DNA from: CAMCVE01 sp039920645
GTDB lineage: Bacteria; Bdellovibrionota; UBA2428
Assembly: GCA_039920645.1 (NCBI GenBank)
Contig: JBDSDI010000237.1
Coordinates: 1-5,020 of the forward strand
Reading direction: 5' to 3'
DNA: 5,020 bases
Part shown: positions 1 to 5,020 of the stretch, piece after piece
Numbering within the stretch: the stretch's first letter is position 1
Layout of the letters: every line of letters starts with the position of its first letter
Translations under genes and position numbers: made by a program
Notes under the pieces: model-generated
Seen by the model: the letters and a program-made list of their open reading frames with translations, nothing else
Database searches by the model: none
What the model was told of the DNA's origin: nothing

Positions 1-524
1 ATCTCGAGAGAGTAGTTCTTTCCGGTCTGAGGCATGAATTGCCACACGCCGGCGGCGCCGACGGGACTCGTCGCTTTTGGACTGAATCCGCTCTCGATCA
101 TCGCGAGGTACATGAGATCCGTGGGCAGACCATCTTCTTGCATCGTCTTGAAAATCAAATCGCCGTAGCGATGCAGACGCGTGAGCCACTTGTTCATTGT
201 CTTGCGACCGTTGGGAGTTTCGGTGAAGTAATGGATCCATTGATCGACGAATTCGTTCTGAACAATCGGGAACGTATTCTGCGCGTCGCGGTCAGCCTGG
301 ATTTCGCTCATCGTACGGACAGCGGAAGCTTGCGAGGGATCGCCAAGATCGGATGGAGTGTTTTCGGCGGGTTCGCTGACGACGTCTTCTTCGGGAGCTC
401 CCCCTTCCCCAATCGCGATCTCCGCGTCTTCGTCTTCGCTGGTGGCACTGGTGTGATTCAGACTTGCACAGGAACAAAGGAAAGCCGTGCTGAGAAGTCC
501 GATAAGGAGCTTGGAATAATTCAT
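1..524 (-). CDS. MltD-like lytic transglycosylase lipoprotein, C-terminus cut by window edge
   Basis: Cleaves the glycan strands of peptidoglycan between MurNAc and GlcNAc, giving 1,6-anhydro ends; expected in the periplasm, lipid-anchored. 174 codons are visible. Residues 1-18 are a lipoprotein signal (hydrophobic LLIGLLSTAFL, then LCSC) with C19 the likely lipidated cysteine. Residues 20-85 are an acidic, low-complexity linker. From about residue 86 the sequence follows the MltD pattern: a helical region (IVQNEFVDQWIHYF), then the SLT domain with DGLPTDLMYLAMIESGFSP, where E144 of the IES motif is the expected catalytic acid, and ATSPVGAAGVWQFMPQTGKN. The rest of the SLT domain and any LysM repeats would lie beyond base 1. 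The ATG at 524 is chosen because the signal peptide begins directly after it. No good Shine-Dalgarno precedes it, so translation may depend on the gene 32 nt upstream. The family call is firm; the exact subfamily name is less so. Confidence 0.93.
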   Translation of the reverse strand, partial: MNYSKLLIGLLSTAFLCSCASLNHTSATSEDEDAEIAIGEGGAPEEDVVSEPAENTPSDLGDPSQASAVRTMSEIQADRDAQNTFPIVQNEFVDQWIHYFTETPNGRKTMNKWLTRLHRYGDLIFKTMQEDGLPTDLMYLAMIESGFSPKATSPVGAAGVWQFMPQTGKNYSLE

Positions 525-556
525 AAGTCTATTGTGCTCGTGCTTGGTCGGGAAAA

Positions 557-784
557 CTATGCCTGGGGCATCATGATCTCGACTTCGGGTTCGGGGTTCG
601 CGATGTCGGCGCTCACGCGCTCGAGGAGGCATGTTGCCAGAAGACGGAGGTCATCCGTGGAAAGCTGTTCGAGATCAAGGTTGAATTCAACGATCCAGTC
701 GTTCAACCATTGCCTCATCTCCTGGTTATCGAGTCCACTGAGCTCCAAGAGCCAGTTGAGAAGATCTTCCCCTTTTTTCTCCAT
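557..784 (-). CDS. Small acidic helical protein of unknown function
   Basis: 75 residues; I do not recognise a named family. It has no signal peptide or membrane segment, so it is predicted cytoplasmic. It is strongly acidic (17 D/E against 5 K/R) and rich in leucine, with three tryptophans (W11, W26, W30). Residues 5-60 look like two or three amphipathic helices (for example LLNWLLELSGL, MRQWLNDWIVEFNLDL, DDLRLLATCLLERV); the tail from residue 62 is Pro/Glu-rich. The start is supported by a strong RBS (AGGGGG, 5 nt before ATG). It ends 32 nt before the lytic transglycosylase gene on the same strand with no terminator between them, so co-transcription is likely. A partner or regulatory role toward the transglycosylase is only a guess, because this protein should be cytoplasmic and the enzyme periplasmic. 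Confidence 0.8.
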   Translation of the reverse strand: MEKKGEDLLNWLLELSGLDNQEMRQWLNDWIVEFNLDLEQLSTDDLRLLATCLLERVSADIANPEPEVEIMMPQA

Positions 785-910
785 GATATCCCCCTAAATT
801 CAAGTGCGGTCCCCACCGCTCATTGTCCCTATTTTCGAAGCTATCACGATTTTAAATCTTCCAAAGACGCGACGCGTGATGGAGGCCTCAAAATTTTGGA
901 CGCTGAGCCT
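785..910 (-). promoter_or_regulatory. Leader/promoter region of the small-protein/transglycosylase unit
   Basis: Non-coding stretch between the terminator of the neighbouring operon and the ATG at 784; the promoter of the two-gene unit must lie here if the terminator works. I found no convincing -35/-10 pair. What is visible: a small perfect inverted repeat GCGGT-CCCC-ACCGC (806-819) about 10 nt upstream of the RBS, a near-palindrome GATTTTAAATC (848-858), and a spaced inverted repeat ATCACG (843-848) / CGTGAT (875-880). Any of these could be chance. Confidence 0.35.
790..795 (-). promoter_or_regulatory. Ribosome binding site of the small acidic protein gene
   Basis: Read on the minus strand this is AGGGGG followed by ATATC and the ATG at 784, a 5-nt spacing. 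It fixes the start of the 75-residue protein. The same G-run type of RBS precedes the protease gene. Confidence 0.75.
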
Positions 911-955
911 TAAAAAAACATAAGGCGGCCTTCCCGTTCTTGGGAAGGCCGCCTT
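911..955 (-). terminator. Rho-independent terminator of the secreted protein/lipoprotein operon
   Basis: A perfect 14-bp stem (922-935 with 942-955, AAGGCGGCCTTCCC and its complement) with a 6-nt loop. On the minus strand it is followed directly by a T-run (complement of TAAAAAAACA, 911-920), so it is oriented to end transcripts coming from the gene at 998-1828, 42 nt past its stop codon. No T-run follows on the plus strand. Confidence 0.92.
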
Positions 956-997
956 GCCCCTGCTTAGGGCTTCGCGGGAGACTTTCGGTCCGTCGGT

Positions 998-1828
998 TTA
1001 CTTACACTCGATCCAGACCTTGGCGTCGCAGGTTCCGCTGCTCTGCTGAGCGCGGCCGACCCCTTGGGTGACGGTAGGTTTTTGATCGAGGCAGTTTCCG
1101 GCTCGGGCCTGACATGAAATCGTCGCCGAGTTCGTCTTCTTAGAGATTTCGCATTTCTCGTGCGTTCCGTGATAACCCCAGTCGCTGACTTTGCGGTTTG
1201 CGCTGCACGTGAGCTCCACCTTGTTTCCGAGCAGCGAGAATTTCAACGTGTTGCTGACTTCTTCGGAAACGGGTTTCGGTGGATCGCAGACGACGGGAGG
1301 CGTGACGACGACTGGTGGTTTCACCGGAGGTTTTGCGGGCGGTTTCACAACGGGCGGCGTAACGACTACGGGAGGCGTCACCACCACGGGAGGATTTTCA
1401 ACGGGAGGTGTGACCACGACCGGCGGATCTTCTTCGGTGGGAGGATCGACAACCGGGACGCCACTCGTCCCCTTGAGGCAATACGCGAGATCGACGCTCG
1501 AGCCGGGCAGGCCCGTGTCGGCCAGCGAGGCCACATGGGTCGCGGCATTGAAACTCACTGACATTCTCTCGCCATCGACGTACGCGACGAGCGTACTCGG
1601 TTCGATATCGGCGCGTGCCAGCGTGAAGGCGCCGATCAACTCGCTCGTCGGTTGTACGAAGATGCGGTGGAAACAGCCCGCTACGAGACTGAAGTTCAGC
1701 TCGCGCTGAATATCGAGCCGCGAGACGCGGTACTCCGCTTCCTGCAGGGCAGTCGGAGCCTCGCACGCCGTCATGGCGAGCGATAGAGAGATGAGCAAAA
1801 GACTCGGACGCAGCTTAAGATTTTTCAT
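998..1828 (-). CDS. Proline-rich lipoprotein with two-cysteine domain and Cys-rich C-terminus
   Basis: 276 residues, function unknown. Residues 1-21 are a lipoprotein signal ending AMTA, with C22 the likely lipid anchor. Residues 51-120 form a domain bounded by GCF (C52) and YCL (C117), clearly related to the protein encoded just upstream. Residues 125-187 are a Pro/Val stalk with four PPVVVT units (starting at 135, 146, 152, 171) and KPP variants. Residues 190-276 form a separate domain with six cysteines (C208, C226, C239, C246, C267, C275; C181 sits at its edge), suggesting disulfides and an extracytoplasmic location. An in-frame ATG at 1861 exists, but it would add 11 residues before the signal peptide and overlap the upstream gene; the ATG at 1828 has GAGG 9 nt before it and starts directly with MKNLK. 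It is last in a two-gene operon, followed by a strong terminator. The stalk suggests that the C-terminal domain is held away from the membrane. Confidence 0.9.
   Translation of the reverse strand: MKNLKLRPSLLLISLSLAMTACEAPTALQEAEYRVSRLDIQRELNFSLVAGCFHRIFVQPTSELIGAFTLARADIEPSTLVAYVDGERMSVSFNAATHVASLADTGLPGSSVDLAYCLKGTSGVPVVDPPTEEDPPVVVTPPVENPPVVVTPPVVVTPPVVKPPAKPPVKPPVVVTPPVVCDPPKPVSEEVSNTLKFSLLGNKVELTCSANRKVSDWGYHGTHEKCEISKKTNSATISCQARAGNCLDQKPTVTQGVGRAQQSSGTCDAKVWIECK
1268..1456 (-). repeat. PPVVVT-coding repeat tract in the lipoprotein gene
   Basis: Imperfect short tandem repeats encoding residues 125-187 of the lipoprotein, built from PPVVVT and KPP units; the plus strand shows the recurring GGCGT(G/A)ACGAC(G/T)AC-type pattern. 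Codons vary between units, so this is an old or selected protein repeat rather than a recent identical duplication. It is a stalk-like linker, not a CRISPR array. Confidence 0.85.
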
Positions 1829-1839
1829 CGTCGGCATCC

Positions 1840-2211
1840 TCACTGTCCCGCTTCGGAACAATCACCGTCGGTGCAGACGGGCGCTTCCTTGGGATAACCG
1901 TTCAAGCAGTAACGCAGATCGAGCACGGCGCCTTCGATTCCCGCATTGGAAAATTGAATTTCACTCGTGCTCGCGTCCCAACCGTGCGAGACTTCGTTGC
2001 CATTCACGTAAGTCATAACCGACGAGATATTCACGAGGGCATGAGCAACAAAGAATCGGTCTTCGATGTTAGCGGACTGCACGAAACGTTCGTTAAAGCA
2101 GCCTTGCTCCACGGTCGGAACGGGCAGCGTTGCAATTTCGCTCGCGTGAACGGACATCGTGCCCGCTAAAGAGGACGCCAGAAGATACAGGCTTAAGCCC
2201 CAGGATTTCAT
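1840..2211 (-). CDS. Small secreted two-cysteine protein, paralogue of the downstream lipoprotein domain
   Basis: 123 residues, function unknown. Residues 1-23 are a Sec signal peptide (hydrophobic LSLYLLASSLAG, cleavage after VHA), giving a mature protein of about 100 residues with no lipobox. The mature part is essentially one domain from GCF (C38) to YCL (C102), with a core YVNGNEVSHGWDASTSEIQF. By hand alignment about 24 of 70 positions are identical to residues 51-120 of the lipoprotein encoded 11 nt downstream. The core resembles a beta-rich module I associate with secreted proteins of predatory or myxobacterial-type species (VDG...W.Y...T..I.F....G..V.V.Y), but this is recall, not a search. 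A short tail adds C113 and C118. The ATG at 2211 has GGAG 4 nt before it. It is the first gene of the operon. Confidence 0.88.
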   Translation of the reverse strand: MKSWGLSLYLLASSLAGTMSVHASEIATLPVPTVEQGCFNERFVQSANIEDRFFVAHALVNISSVMTYVNGNEVSHGWDASTSEIQFSNAGIEGAVLDLRYCLNGYPKEAPVCTDGDCSEAGQ

Positions 2212-2294
2212 ATCGCTCCAAATCTGATGTGATGTGTGGCAGTCGAAGAGCTTACATGAGCCGAGCTGCCGAAGGTGCGGGAAAGGACCTCATA

Positions 2295-2323
2295 AGAATA
2301 GGGACTTATAGAGGCGCGAACAA
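2295..2323 (-). promoter_or_regulatory. Weak candidate sigma70-type promoter of the secreted protein/lipoprotein operon
   Basis: On the minus strand TTGTTC (2318-2323) and TATTCT (2295-2300) are separated by 17 nt, about 85 nt upstream of the ATG at 2211. The hexamers match consensus at only 3 and 4 of 6 positions. The spacing and the position just after the protease terminator are the main support; the remaining bases of 2212-2355 show no other clear signal. Confidence 0.3.
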
Positions 2324-2355
2324 GATAAGTTTTGATTAAGAAACTTAAGAAATGG

Positions 2356-2391
2356 AAAGGCCCTCTCTCCGGCTTAGGAGAGAGGGCCTTT
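2356..2391 (-). terminator. Terminator hairpin of the protease gene
   Basis: A perfect 15-bp stem (2356-2370 with 2377-2391, core AAGGCCCTCTCTCC) with a 6-nt loop, 22 nt past the protease stop codon. On the minus strand it runs into an interrupted T-rich stretch (TTTCCATTTCTTAAG); on the plus strand TTTTGGATTTT follows, so it could work in both directions. The size, the AAGGC arm ends and the loop length match the other terminator in the window. Confidence 0.85.
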
Positions 2392-2413
2392 TGGATTTTC
2401 GGTAATTCGGAAC

Positions 2414-4162
2414 TTAGCGAGCTTGGACTTGAACGGTTTCGGTTTGACCGTTGAAGTTGGTCCACTCGTAAGAATCGATCGCAAAGCCCCAGCTGTTGAC
2501 GGAGTCATCGCTAGTGAGTTGCAAGGTGATCTTCGAGCCTTGGACTTCGTTCGACCAGAAGCCAGCCGTCTTGCGACCGGTGACTTGATCGGCAACTTCG
2601 CCGTTCGCAGCGATGAGCTTCAGGAAATCGTAGCCGGATTCGAGATCAACACGTGTGAAGTGCACACGGATGAAGTTCGCGCCGGGTTGTTCCAAGGTCA
2701 CGCTAACGTTGCTGTTGTCGAGGTAGGGGTGAGCCGATTCGACAAGGCGAGCGACGGGCGACGACCACGAGCCTTCAGGTGGGATCACGGGGCCAGGACC
2801 GGTGATGCCTGCAAGCAGGTTATAGATATTGAGACGACCCATTGAAGCGAGCTTGCCGCGGAAAGTGCGCGACTTGTCGGTGGAATCCATCAAACGAGCC
2901 TTCACTTGAGCGTAGGTCAGACTGGGCTCTTTCGCCAGAAGCAGCGCTGCTGCGCCGGACACGTGAGGAGTTGCCATCGAGGTTCCGCTGTAAGTGTCGT
3001 AAGCCACGCCGCCTTTGGAAAGAGCGGTGGGGATCGTCGAGTAGATGTTCTCGCCGGGAGCTGCAAGGTGAACCGTGGTTGCACCGTAGTTCGAGAAGTA
3101 AGCCAAGGCGTCGACGTTGTTAGACGCGGCGACCGAGATCACGTTATCGAGTTGGTAGCTAGCAGGGTACGAAGGATTCGCATCGTTGTCGCTCGAATCG
3201 TTTCCGGCCGCCGCGATGAAAAGGATGTTCTTGTCTTGAGCGCGCTTGATCGCGTCGAAGAGAGCTTGCGAGTAACCGCCGCCTCCCCAACTGTTGGACA
3301 TGATCTGAGCGCCGTGAGCAGTGGCCCAGTCGATCGCTTTGACAGCGTCAGCAAGCGTGCCGCTGCCAGCGCCAGTCAGGAACTTAACGCCCATAACGCT
3401 TGCGTGCCAGGTAACGCCCGCTACGCCAACGCCGTTGTCACCAGAACCTGCGATGGTTCCGAAGCAATGCGTGCCGTGCGAGTGATCGTCCATAGGATCA
3501 AGTTTGTCGGTGATGGCGTTGTACCCGTGAACATTCGCATTGTCGGGAGCAGACCAGACGTTAGCTTGAAGATCGGGGTGCGTGTAATCGATACCGGTAT
3601 CGATGATTGCAACGACGACGTCTTTAGAACCCGTCGAGATTGCCCATGCTTCGGGAGCGTGAATATCGGCACCGACGATTCCAGCGCGTCCGCTCTTGTC
3701 GGCTTGGCCGTTGTTCTTCATGGCCCAGAGGCGATTGAAATCGGGATCGTTCGGAAGGGACTCGGGAAGATCGAAGGCATGGTAGACAAAGTTAGGCTCA
3801 ATGAACTCGACGTTTCCGAAATCGCGAACTTGGCTCATCATACGCGTAGCTGAGTTCGAACCGAGCGACATGAGCTCAGGCTTGGTGCTCTTCACGAGAA
3901 CGACGTTCTCATCGGCGTTGACGACTTGTTTAACTTGGAGACCAAACTGCGCCAGAGTTTTGACGCTTTGGGAAAGAGTCGACAGACCGCTGACGCGCAT
4001 CTTGACGACGAATTCGCCGGGGACAGCTTCAGGGGCCATTTCGCGAGAATGCTTCTTCGCGGATTTCAGGATGGGATTCTTCGCCATAACGGCTTGAGCT
4101 TCGATCGAAGCGAATCCACTCAGAGCCAAAGCTCCCACGACCAGATGTTTAAAAACGTTCAT
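2414..4162 (-). CDS. Secreted subtilisin-like (S8) serine protease with CUB-like C-terminal domain
   Basis: 582 residues, complete. An extracellular or outer-surface endopeptidase. Residues 1-24 are a Sec signal peptide (cleavage after EAQA). Residues about 47-126 resemble an I9-type pro-domain (VPGEFVVKMR...VEFIEPNFVY) that normally aids folding and is cut off. The catalytic domain spans about 138-452: D188 in AIIDTG, H229 in HSHGTH, oxyanion N321 in AAAGND, and S395 in SGTSMATPHVSG, all intact. A short Gly/Pro linker (454-464) leads to residues about 470-570, a CUB-like beta domain with IRVHFTRVDLESGYDFLKL, TGRKTAGFWS and LTSDDSVNSWGFAIDSYEW; D506, D512 and D552/D553 are in the right style for a calcium site. 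The ATG at 4162 has a strong RBS (AGAGGGGG, 7 nt spacing). It appears monocistronic, with its own terminator. Catalytic function is secure; the natural substrate cannot be read from sequence. Confidence 0.96.
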   Translation of the reverse strand: MNVFKHLVVGALALSGFASIEAQAVMAKNPILKSAKKHSREMAPEAVPGEFVVKMRVSGLSTLSQSVKTLAQFGLQVKQVVNADENVVLVKSTKPELMSLGSNSATRMMSQVRDFGNVEFIEPNFVYHAFDLPESLPNDPDFNRLWAMKNNGQADKSGRAGIVGADIHAPEAWAISTGSKDVVVAIIDTGIDYTHPDLQANVWSAPDNANVHGYNAITDKLDPMDDHSHGTHCFGTIAGSGDNGVGVAGVTWHASVMGVKFLTGAGSGTLADAVKAIDWATAHGAQIMSNSWGGGGYSQALFDAIKRAQDKNILFIAAAGNDSSDNDANPSYPASYQLDNVISVAASNNVDALAYFSNYGATTVHLAAPGENIYSTIPTALSKGGVAYDTYSGTSMATPHVSGAAALLLAKEPSLTYAQVKARLMDSTDKSRTFRGKLASMGRLNIYNLLAGITGPGPVIPPEGSWSSPVARLVESAHPYLDNSNVSVTLEQPGANFIRVHFTRVDLESGYDFLKLIAANGEVADQVTGRKTAGFWSNEVQGSKITLQLTSDDSVNSWGFAIDSYEWTNFNGQTETVQVQAR

Positions 4163-4169
4163 TCAGTTG

Positions 4170-4177
4170 CCCCCTCT
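4170..4177 (-). promoter_or_regulatory. Ribosome binding site of the protease gene
   Basis: The minus strand reads AGAGGGGG, then CAACTGA, then the ATG at 4162. It is a strong purine-rich site with 7-nt spacing and confirms the protease start. Confidence 0.8.
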
Positions 4178-4190
4178 AAAAACTTTTCCC

Positions 4191-4220
4191 ACGGCGTGTT
4201 CCATTTTGGAACTTCGCCGT
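4191..4220 (-). promoter_or_regulatory. Imperfect hairpin/inverted repeat in the protease leader
   Basis: ACGGCG (4191-4196) pairs with CGCCGT (4215-4220), and GTTCC (4198-4202) with GGAAC (4208-4212). This leaves a 5-nt loop and a small 1-by-2 internal loop. It lies 13 nt upstream of the protease RBS. It could be an operator dyad, a leader RNA hairpin that stabilises the mRNA or affects translation, or chance. A weak promoter-like pair (TTGTGT, 16 nt, CAAAAT on the minus strand) would place the -10 box inside it. Confidence 0.45.
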
Positions 4221-4450
4221 GTTCACACAAAATAGATTAAGGTCGAAGTGCCAAAATGAAACTGCTCTCTCGTCAAGAAACTGGAATGTAAGGTGAATTA
4301 AGGACGAGATTTTGACGATGCTCTCAAGATTTCAACTTCAGTTCACGATTCGAAATATCCAAATTTGTCATGTGAGCGAAAGAGCTCAGACTTTGAGTAA
4401 TGCGCTCGCGGCTTGCTCATTTCTCTGAGAGCTTTTAGATTTCTCTCCAT
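4221..4450. other. Divergent intergenic region between protease and beta-barrel genes
   Basis: Non-coding and AT-richer than the genes; it must hold the promoter of the plus-strand beta-barrel gene and probably that of the protease. I see no convincing promoter hexamer pair on either strand and no tRNA or riboswitch pattern. Visible features are weak: CTCAGA (4385-4390) with TCTGAG (4424-4429), and GAGCG (4374-4378) with CGCTC (4403-4407), which could form nested long-loop structures just upstream of the barrel gene. Confidence 0.5.
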
Positions 4451-5008
4451 ATGAAACGCATCTCATTTTTCGCCGCCGCCTGTATCGCCCTCTCTGCATC
4501 GCAGTCCCGCGCACAGAATTTGTCCGTCGATGTTCACGGCGCTTTGGCGCTAATCAATTATTCGAAGCTCAACGTTGAGGGCGGCACGGGCAGCACCTTT
4601 GGCACCCATCCCGCATATTTCTTCCATCGCAGCGTTGGCGTTTTCACGGGCCTCGACTACATCTCGCGTCCGATGGATCTTAATTCCTCGGAAACGACAA
4701 AGTGGCTCGAAGTTCCTTTCGGTCTCATGTTCCGCGGCGGCGAAGGAGCATCTCAAATGGTCGGGCTCGGACTGAGTTTCTCGAAGCCCCTGAACGACTT
4801 CGAAGATTCGGGCGGCACTCACGCCACGCAAGGCGGGCTCTCGCTCGTATTTCTTGCGAATCGCTACTATGAGCTGAACTCGGCCTTTAGTCTGGGTATC
4901 TACTCCGACATTCGCTATTCGCTGCACTCACCTTTCGCGGAAGCCGCTCTGAGTGAAGGTCGCATCTTGTCCTTCGACATTGGCCTTGGGGCGCGCGTTA
5001 ATCTTTAA
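4451..5008 (+). CDS. Small outer-membrane beta-barrel-like protein
   Basis: 185 residues, complete. Residues 1-21 are a Sec signal peptide (MKRISFFAAACIALSASQSRA, cleavage before QN). The mature 164 residues show alternating polar/hydrophobic strands rich in Gly, aromatics and Ser (LSVDVHGALALINY, RSVGVFTGLDYIS, MVGLGLSFSKPL, GGLSLVFLANRYYEL, FSLGIYSDIRYSL, LSFDIGLGARVNL). This is the size and texture of an 8-strand OmpA/OmpX-type or porin-like barrel. The final residue is Leu after RVN, rather than the usual Phe or aromatic, but the last strand otherwise fits. The mature protein has no cysteine. The ATG at 4451 lacks a Shine-Dalgarno: the preceding bases are pyrimidine-rich (TTTCTCTCCAT). 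It is transcribed away from the protease; no terminator is visible in the 12 bases after the stop. The specific function is unknown. Confidence 0.85.
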   Translation: MKRISFFAAACIALSASQSRAQNLSVDVHGALALINYSKLNVEGGTGSTFGTHPAYFFHRSVGVFTGLDYISRPMDLNSSETTKWLEVPFGLMFRGGEGASQMVGLGLSFSKPLNDFEDSGGTHATQGGLSLVFLANRYYELNSAFSLGIYSDIRYSLHSPFAEAALSEGRILSFDIGLGARVNL

Positions 5009-5020
5009 GCCGCATCTGCG

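Noticed and set aside
39..797. 252-codon open frame on the plus strand
   Set aside because: It lies antisense to the transglycosylase and small-protein genes, whose minus-strand translations carry a lipobox, a MltD-type SLT motif and a good RBS. The plus-strand product has no recognisable domain or RBS.
710..913. Short plus-strand open frame across the leader at 785-910
   Set aside because: It overlaps the RBS-supported small gene antisense, has no RBS of its own and shows no protein features.
1268..1456. Possible CRISPR-like or tandem DNA repeat array
   Set aside because: The units are imperfect, in frame, have no unique spacers, and encode a coherent Pro-rich stalk.
1160..1709. Two overlapping plus-strand open frames with Gly/Thr- or Arg/Asp-rich repeats
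   Set aside because: They are mirror readings of the Pro/Val repeat of the minus-strand lipoprotein; low-complexity repeats stay open in several frames. The signal peptide and the paralogy support the minus strand.
1829..1861. Upstream ATG that would extend the lipoprotein by 11 residues
   Set aside because: It would put MFRSGTVRMPT ahead of a clean lipoprotein signal and overlap the previous gene; the ATG at 1828 has GAGG at suitable spacing.
2423..2845. 140-codon open frame on the plus strand
   Set aside because: It is antisense to the CUB-like domain of the protease, which reads as a coherent domain on the minus strand.
2906..3853. 315-codon open frame on the plus strand
   Set aside because: It is antisense to the protease catalytic domain, whose D/H/N/S residues are all intact on the minus strand; the plus-strand translation has no domain logic.
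4374..4433. Long-loop inverted repeats upstream of the barrel gene as a riboswitch or terminator
   Set aside because: The stems are only 5-6 bp with loops over 20 nt and match no known riboswitch layout; they are recorded only as weak features of the intergenic region.
4550..4927. 125-codon open frame on the minus strand within the barrel gene
   Set aside because: The plus-strand reading has a signal peptide and barrel-like strands from start to stop; the minus-strand reading has neither.

Overview
The window looks like an ordinary chromosomal stretch of a Gram-negative bacterium with moderate GC content. All five genes whose N-terminus can be read encode either an envelope or secreted protein, or a small partner of one. 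The mix fits Bdellovibrionota or a similar deltaproteobacterial-type lineage: a MltD-type lytic transglycosylase lipoprotein, a secreted subtilase with a CUB-like tail, small two-cysteine secreted proteins, and GGGGG-type ribosome binding sites. This assignment is an inference from gene style and memory, not from a marker gene.

Layout, left to right. (1) 1-784, minus strand: a two-gene unit with an acidic 75-residue cytoplasmic protein of unknown function (784-557), followed 32 nt later by the N-terminal two thirds or less of a MltD-like lytic transglycosylase lipoprotein (524 to beyond base 1). (2) 785-997: the leader of that unit and the terminator (911-955) of the next unit. (3) 998-2211, minus strand: a tight two-gene operon. 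A 123-residue secreted protein (2211-1840) is followed 11 nt later by a 276-residue lipoprotein (1828-998). By hand alignment the two share a domain of about 70 residues bounded by GCF and YCL motifs, so they are tandem paralogues. The lipoprotein adds a PPVVVT repeat stalk and a cysteine-rich C-terminal domain. (4) 2212-2413: upstream region of that operon and the terminator of the protease gene (2356-2391). (5) 2414-4162, minus strand: a complete secreted S8 (subtilisin-like) protease with pro-domain, intact catalytic tetrad and a CUB-like C-terminal domain. (6) 4163-4450: divergent intergenic region with a strong RBS and an imperfect hairpin close to the protease start. (7) 4451-5008, plus strand: a small outer-membrane beta-barrel-like protein.

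Together the genes act at or outside the envelope (murein cleavage, extracellular proteolysis, surface lipoprotein, outer-membrane barrel), but apart from the two tight pairs nothing shows that they form one pathway. I see no tRNA, rRNA, CRISPR array, insertion sequence, attachment site or other mobile-element signature. The least explained and most interesting part is the paralogous two-cysteine secreted protein/lipoprotein pair, followed by the small acidic protein encoded just ahead of the transglycosylase.
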